Of a DNA stretch of 8,392 nt, positions 6,180 through 8,392 are shown in pieces. The notes under the pieces are model-generated. The model searched no databases, was not told where the DNA came from, and worked only from the letters and a program-made list of their open reading frames with translations. Where the stretch lies: assembly GCA_900543515.1 (NCBI GenBank), contig UQRW01000065.1:1-8392 (forward strand), read 5' to 3'. The stretch's first letter is position 1. Every line of letters starts with the position of its first letter. Source of the DNA: an uncultured Collinsella sp. Its GTDB lineage: Bacteria; Actinomycetota; Coriobacteriia; Coriobacteriales; Coriobacteriaceae. The position numbers and the translations under genes are program-made.

Positions 6180-6953
6180 CTATCCCAGCTTCTGCATGCG
6201 GCGGTAGATTTCGCAGATGCCCTTAATGGTAAGTTGCCCGTCGACCACGTCGAAGGCGTCGGTCGAATCGGCGACGATGCCGGCGAGGCCGCCCGTGGCG
6301 ATAACGGTGACGTCCTTGCGTCCCAGCTCGCGCTTCATACGCGCGACCAGGCCCTCGGCCATGGCGGCGGCGCCCACGACGGCGCCGACCTTGATGCATT
6401 CCTCGGTATCGCGGCCGATGGCATGCTCGGGCGCCTCGAGCGGCACGCTGGCGAGCTTGGCGGCACGGGCGGCAAGCGCGTCCATGGAGATGCGAATGCC
6501 CGGCGCGATCGCTCCGCCAATGTAATAACCGTCCTCATCGATGACGTCGATATTGGTCGCGGTGCCAAAGTCCACCACGATTGCCGGCACGCCGTAGAAA
6601 GTCTCGGCCGCAACGGCGTTGGCGACGCGGTCGGCGCCCACGGCCTGGGGGCGCGCCGCGCGCAGCTTGGTCACGGCGGCCGTCTGCGGCCCGATGACGA
6701 TGGCGTCCGCGGCAATGCGGTCGGCCACGGCGTGCCACTCGCGCGAGAGCTGCGGCACCACGCCGGCAAAGGCAATCGCGTCGACCGCGTCGAGTGAGAG
6801 GTCGTACATCTTAAAGAAGCCCATCAGGCGCACGTGGATCTCGTCGGCGGTATAGGAGCGGTCGGTGGGCATGCGCCACGACTGCACCAGCTCGTCTCCG
6901 TCAAACAGGCCCATGGCCGTCTGCGTGTTTCCCATATCGATAGCGAGCAGCAT
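6180..6953 (-). CDS. coaX: Type III pantothenate kinase
   Basis: The 257-residue protein matches the normal length of CoaX. It phosphorylates pantothenate with ATP, the first committed step of CoA synthesis; the type III enzyme is not feedback-inhibited by CoA and needs a monovalent cation. Visible motifs are the phosphate-binding LAIDMGNTQT (3-12), GVVP (64-67), GADRVANAVAA (106-116, catalytic Asp108), DFGTATNID (128-136) and the GGAIAPGI segment in the second half. The frame is open far upstream, across the tRNA, but the ATG at 6953 is preceded by GGGAG (6959-6963) at five bases and gives the standard N-terminus. An ATG at 6974 in the same frame lacks this support. It converges on the ATPase gene with palindrome copy 3 between them, and diverges from the initiator tRNA. 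Elsewhere coaX is often next to birA; here a BirA-like gene lies about 2 kb away beyond the ATPase cassette. Confidence 0.95.
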   Translation of the reverse strand: MLLAIDMGNTQTAMGLFDGDELVQSWRMPTDRSYTADEIHVRLMGFFKMYDLSLDAVDAIAFAGVVPQLSREWHAVADRIAADAIVIGPQTAAVTKLRAARPQAVGADRVANAVAAETFYGVPAIVVDFGTATNIDVIDEDGYYIGGAIAPGIRISMDALAARAAKLASVPLEAPEHAIGRDTEECIKVGAVVGAAAMAEGLVARMKRELGRKDVTVIATGGLAGIVADSTDAFDVVDGQLTIKGICEIYRRMQKLG

Positions 6954-6989
6954 GTCTACTCCCAGTGTTGGCATAAAAGGACGCGCACC

Positions 6990-6997
6990 ATTGTATA
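6990..6997 (-). promoter_or_regulatory. Candidate -10 region for coaX
   Basis: On the minus strand this reads TATACAAT, close to the actinobacterial/sigma-70 -10 consensus, and would start transcription about 30 bases before the coaX ATG. No convincing -35 hexamer is seen. A perfect 12-bp palindrome GCCGTCGACGGC (7001-7012) lies just upstream in the promoter spacer. Confidence 0.35.
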
Positions 6998-7089
6998 CGT
7001 GCCGTCGACGGCGCTCGGCTGCGATTCGTTTACGGTGATAAGGGCTGAGGGGTTTAAATATGAAGGAATTATGCTCTACGAGATTTTCC

Positions 7090-7118
7090 TTGCCGTTTAC
7101 CGAACTCCCGCGTATTAT
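7090..7118 (+). promoter_or_regulatory. Promoter of the initiator tRNA gene
   Basis: TTGCCG (7090-7095) and TATTAT (7113-7118) are separated by exactly 17 bases. This is a good sigma-70-type promoter, placing the start near 7125, about 25 bases before the tRNA. Confidence 0.75.
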
Positions 7119-7149
7119 TCTTTCTTGCGCACATGAGGCGCCCAGACAT

Positions 7150-7226
7150 TGCGGGGTGGAGCAGTCTGGTAGCTCGCCGGGCTCATAACCCGGAGGTCGT
7201 AGGTTCAAATCCTGCCCCCGCGACCA
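7150..7226 (+). tRNA. Initiator tRNA-Met (fMet), anticodon CAT
   Basis: A complete 77-nt cloverleaf with genome-encoded CCA (7224-7226) and anticodon CAT at 7184-7186. Initiator marks are present: three consecutive G-C pairs at the base of the anticodon stem (GGG 7179-7181 with CCC 7189-7191), the A11-T24 pair in the D stem (7160 and 7174), and no Watson-Crick pair at position 1-72. The last is a T-G wobble (7150 and 7222), not the C-A mismatch of E. coli. The T stem GTAGG/CCTGC has one wobble. The gene has its own promoter and a terminator 10 bases after the CCA. Confidence 0.95.
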
Positions 7227-7235
7227 AGAACTTGC

Positions 7236-7265
7236 AGCTCGTCGGCCTAGCCGGCGAGCTTTTTT
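7236..7265 (+). terminator. Intrinsic terminator of the initiator tRNA
   Basis: AGCTCGTCGGC (7236-7246) pairs with GCCGGCGAGCT (7250-7260) over 11 bp with one T-G wobble, around a CTA loop. A run of six T follows (7260-7265). A classic Rho-independent terminator. Confidence 0.92.
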
Positions 7266-7314
7266 GTTATTCCGGGACTGTGTTTTCGGTCCAGTTCTCG
7301 GCCTCTCAAACAAA

Positions 7315-7371
7315 ATCTCGATCTGTAACATCTAGACCCGATTTAGGCGGCTAGGTGTTACAGATCGAGAT
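7315..7371. repeat. Hairpin repeat unit 1
   Basis: Perfect 16-bp arms at 7315-7330 and 7356-7371. The stem continues with TCTAG (7331-7335) on CTAGG (7351-7355), one T-G wobble, then CCG (7338-7340) on CGG (7348-7350) after a two-base bulge. This is the most regular of the four units. Confidence 0.93.
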
Positions 7372-7395
7372 ATACCGGTGGGTTGGGTCGTGTTT

Positions 7396-7452
7396 GTCTA
7401 AATCTGTAACACGAGGGACGGATTTTGCCGAGTTGTTGTTACAGATTGAGAT
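7396..7452. repeat. Hairpin repeat unit 2
   Basis: Arms at 7396-7411 (GTCTAAATCTGTAACA) and 7437-7452. There is one mismatch in the arms (A7400 against G7448) and one G-T wobble at the outer end. The sixth arm position is A-T, where unit 1 has G-C. Apical stem CGG (7419-7421) with CCG (7428-7430). Confidence 0.9.
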
Positions 7453-7475
7453 TTTCTAGCAGGCGGGTTTGGTTT

Positions 7476-7532
7476 GTCTCGATCTGTAACAGATAGGGGC
7501 CAAAAGTGGGCCTAGCTGTTACAGATCTAGAT
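7476..7532. repeat. Hairpin repeat unit 3
   Basis: Arms at 7476-7491 (GTCTCGATCTGTAACA) and 7517-7532, with one C-T mismatch and one outer G-T wobble. The core stem is TAGG (7494-7497) with CCTA (7511-7514), then CC (7500-7501) with GG (7509-7510). The loop is A-rich, so the core resembles the reverse complement of the other units. Confidence 0.9.
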
Positions 7533-7556
7533 TGTTGAGGATGGGCCGAGAGGAAT

Positions 7557-7613
7557 GTCTCGATCTGTAACAGTAAGACCCGGTTTTGCCGCGTAACTGT
7601 TACAGATTGAGAT
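7557..7613. repeat. Hairpin repeat unit 4
   Basis: Arms at 7557-7572 (GTCTCGATCTGTAACA) and 7598-7613. All 16 positions pair if two G-T wobbles (positions 1 and 6) are allowed. GT (7573-7574) on AC (7596-7597) extends the stem, and CGG (7581-7583) pairs with CCG (7589-7591) at the tip. The core of unit 4 is close to that of unit 2. Confidence 0.9.
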
Positions 7614-7678
7614 AAACCGACGGGCCGCCCCGCCCATCCCCATCCACCTGCCGCTACCTGCTGTCCGCCGATTTCCGT

Positions 7679-7707
7679 TGCGCTGCTGTATTCCCATGCC
7701 ATATCCT
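7679..7707 (+). promoter_or_regulatory. Weak candidate promoter for the flavin reductase gene
   Basis: TTGCGC (7679-7684) and TATCCT (7702-7707) are 17 bases apart, between the hairpin array and the Shine-Dalgarno AGAGGA (7748-7753). The hexamers match the consensus poorly, so this is only a suggestion. Confidence 0.25.
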
Positions 7708-7759
7708 CTAGATAACTACGCGGCATCATCGCCGCCGCGCCTACAAGAGAGGAATGTCC

Positions 7760-8392
7760 ATGACCGCACCTGCACCCAAGCTGCTCCAGCCCATTACGGT
7801 TGGCCCCCTTGAGCTCAAAAACCGCATTATGTTCCCGCCGCTGACCACCGGCTACGAGGAGCGCGACGGTTCCATTGGCGAGCGCAGCCTGGCTTTTTAC
7901 GAGCGTCTGGCTCGTGGCGGCGTGAGCTACATCGTCATCGGCGACGTCGCTCCCGTCATGACCGCAAGCCCCACGCCCAAGCTGGCGACCGACGCTCAGA
8001 TCCCCACGTTTAAGGCCCTGGCCGACGCCGTCCACAAGCACGGCGCCAAGGTCGCGCTGCAGCTGTTCCACCCCGAGTACGATGTGCCCGGTGTCGGCCG
8101 CATGGTCATGGGATCCATGGCCGCCGCCAAGGCCGCGCAGGAGGCCAAGGCCGCCGGCGACGAGGAGACCTTTGCCGCCAAGATGGCCGAGTCCAACGAG
8201 ATCCGCAACCAGGCCTACGCCAAGCTGCATCACGACATGCAGCACTTTGTGAACGAGGCGAGCGTAGAGCAGCTCACCCAGATTAAGGAGGCCATCGCTG
8301 CCTCGGCCGCTCGCGCACAGCAGGCCGGCATCGACGCCATCGAGGTCCACGGCGACCGCTTGGTGGGTTCGCTGTGCTCGGCCATCCTCAAC
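7760..8392 (+). CDS. NADH:flavin oxidoreductase, Old Yellow Enzyme family, N-terminal part
   Basis: The first 211 codons of a gene that runs off the right edge. The N-terminus KLLQPITVGPLELKNRIMFPPLTTGY (7-32) is the standard FMN-binding start of Old Yellow Enzyme-like TIM barrels. GGVSYIVIGD (53-62), VALQLFHPEYD (98-108, His104) and AGIDAIEVHGDRL (about 189-201) follow the expected strands. These enzymes use FMN and NAD(P)H to reduce activated C=C bonds of enoates, dienoyl-CoA or bile-acid intermediates; the substrate here is unknown. Two departures are visible: HGDRLVGSLCSAILN where the family usually has HGAHGYL..FLSP..N, and a long Ala/Lys/Glu-rich helical segment at about 114-175 with no Pro-rich loop. 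The ATG at 7760 has AGAGGA (7748-7753) six bases upstream; the ATG at 7754 is too close to it. Whether a C-terminal NAD(P)/Fe-S domain follows cannot be seen. Confidence 0.88.
   Translation, partial: MTAPAPKLLQPITVGPLELKNRIMFPPLTTGYEERDGSIGERSLAFYERLARGGVSYIVIGDVAPVMTASPTPKLATDAQIPTFKALADAVHKHGAKVALQLFHPEYDVPGVGRMVMGSMAAAKAAQEAKAAGDEETFAAKMAESNEIRNQAYAKLHHDMQHFVNEASVEQLTQIKEAIAASAARAQQAGIDAIEVHGDRLVGSLCSAILN

Larger units (their letters stand above)
7315..7613. repeat. Array of four regularly spaced 57-nt hairpin repeats
   Basis: Four 57-nt units start at 7315, 7396, 7476 and 7557, giving periods of 81, 80 and 81 nt and intervals of 24, 23 and 24 nt. Each unit has 16-nt arms related to ATCTCGATCTGTAACA and its reverse complement around a core of exactly 25 nt. 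Core sequences differ, but each has a short G/C apical stem around an A/T-rich loop. The array fills most of the 533-nt gene-free stretch between the tRNA and the flavin reductase gene. I see nothing else in 7266-7314, and only a weak promoter and a Shine-Dalgarno in 7614-7759. Function unknown. Options are tandem operators, a structured RNA, a REP/BIME-like array or a recombination site. Confidence 0.93.

Noticed and set aside
6954..7331. N-terminal extension of CoaX by 126 codons on the minus strand
   Set aside because: It reads antisense through the initiator tRNA (the familiar spurious LNLRPPGYEPGELPDCST peptide) and its terminator. The ATG at 6953 has a good Shine-Dalgarno and the family N-terminus.
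7315..7613. CRISPR array
   Set aside because: The repeated units are 57-nt hairpins with variable 25-nt cores, intervals of 23-24 nt are related to one another, and no cas gene is present.
7315..7613. Integron attC sites, suggested by GTTAC/GTAAC ends and 57-nt folded units
   Set aside because: The arms do not contain the RYYYAAC/GTTRRRY core, no gene cassettes lie between units, and no integrase is present.
7439..8350. 303-codon minus-strand reading frame
   Set aside because: It runs antisense to the flavin reductase gene and through the hairpin array, and has Gly/Leu/Val-rich low-complexity shadow composition.

Overview
The window looks like chromosomal DNA of a high-GC actinobacterium, most probably a gut Coriobacteriia member such as Collinsella. 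This is inferred from the strong G/C bias of the coding regions, the gene mix and the protein flavour. No rRNA or species marker is present, so the placement is tentative.

Layout from left to right. (1) The C-terminal end of an ECF-transporter S-component-like membrane protein (1-246, +). (2) A convergent intergenic gap with two large imperfect hairpins (272-332, 338-380). (3) Exonuclease III (397-1215, -). (4) A divergently placed Sir2 NAD-dependent deacylase (1352-2104, +). (5) A folate gene coding for a DHPS-HPPK fusion (2200-3945, +), with a long low-complexity insertion inside the DHPS barrel. (6) A degenerate BirA-like protein whose start abuts the folate stop codon (3946-4647, +), followed by a strong hairpin terminator. 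(7) An AAA ATPase of the AAA_14/DUF4143 type (4898-6094, +), more AT-rich than its neighbours, with two copies of a 41-nt palindrome upstream and one directly downstream. (8) Type III pantothenate kinase (6180-6953, -). (9) An initiator tRNA-Met with its own promoter and terminator (7090-7265, +). (10) A 533-nt gene-free stretch holding four regularly spaced 57-nt hairpin repeats with a period of 80-81 nt (7315-7613). (11) The N-terminal 211 residues of an Old Yellow Enzyme-like NADH:flavin oxidoreductase running off the right edge (7760-8392, +).

Most genes are housekeeping: DNA repair, folate, CoA and translation initiation. FolP-FolK carries out two successive pterin steps of folate synthesis, and CoaX makes the first committed intermediate of CoA. 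The BirA-like protein appears translationally coupled to FolPK, but it lacks residues a working biotin ligase needs.

Two parts are not explained by ordinary gene content and are the best candidates for something undescribed. One is the array of 57-nt structured repeats between the tRNA terminator and the flavin reductase gene. The other is the ATPase gene bracketed by near-identical 41-nt palindromes. The DHPS insertion and the degenerate BirA paralogue are secondary points of interest.
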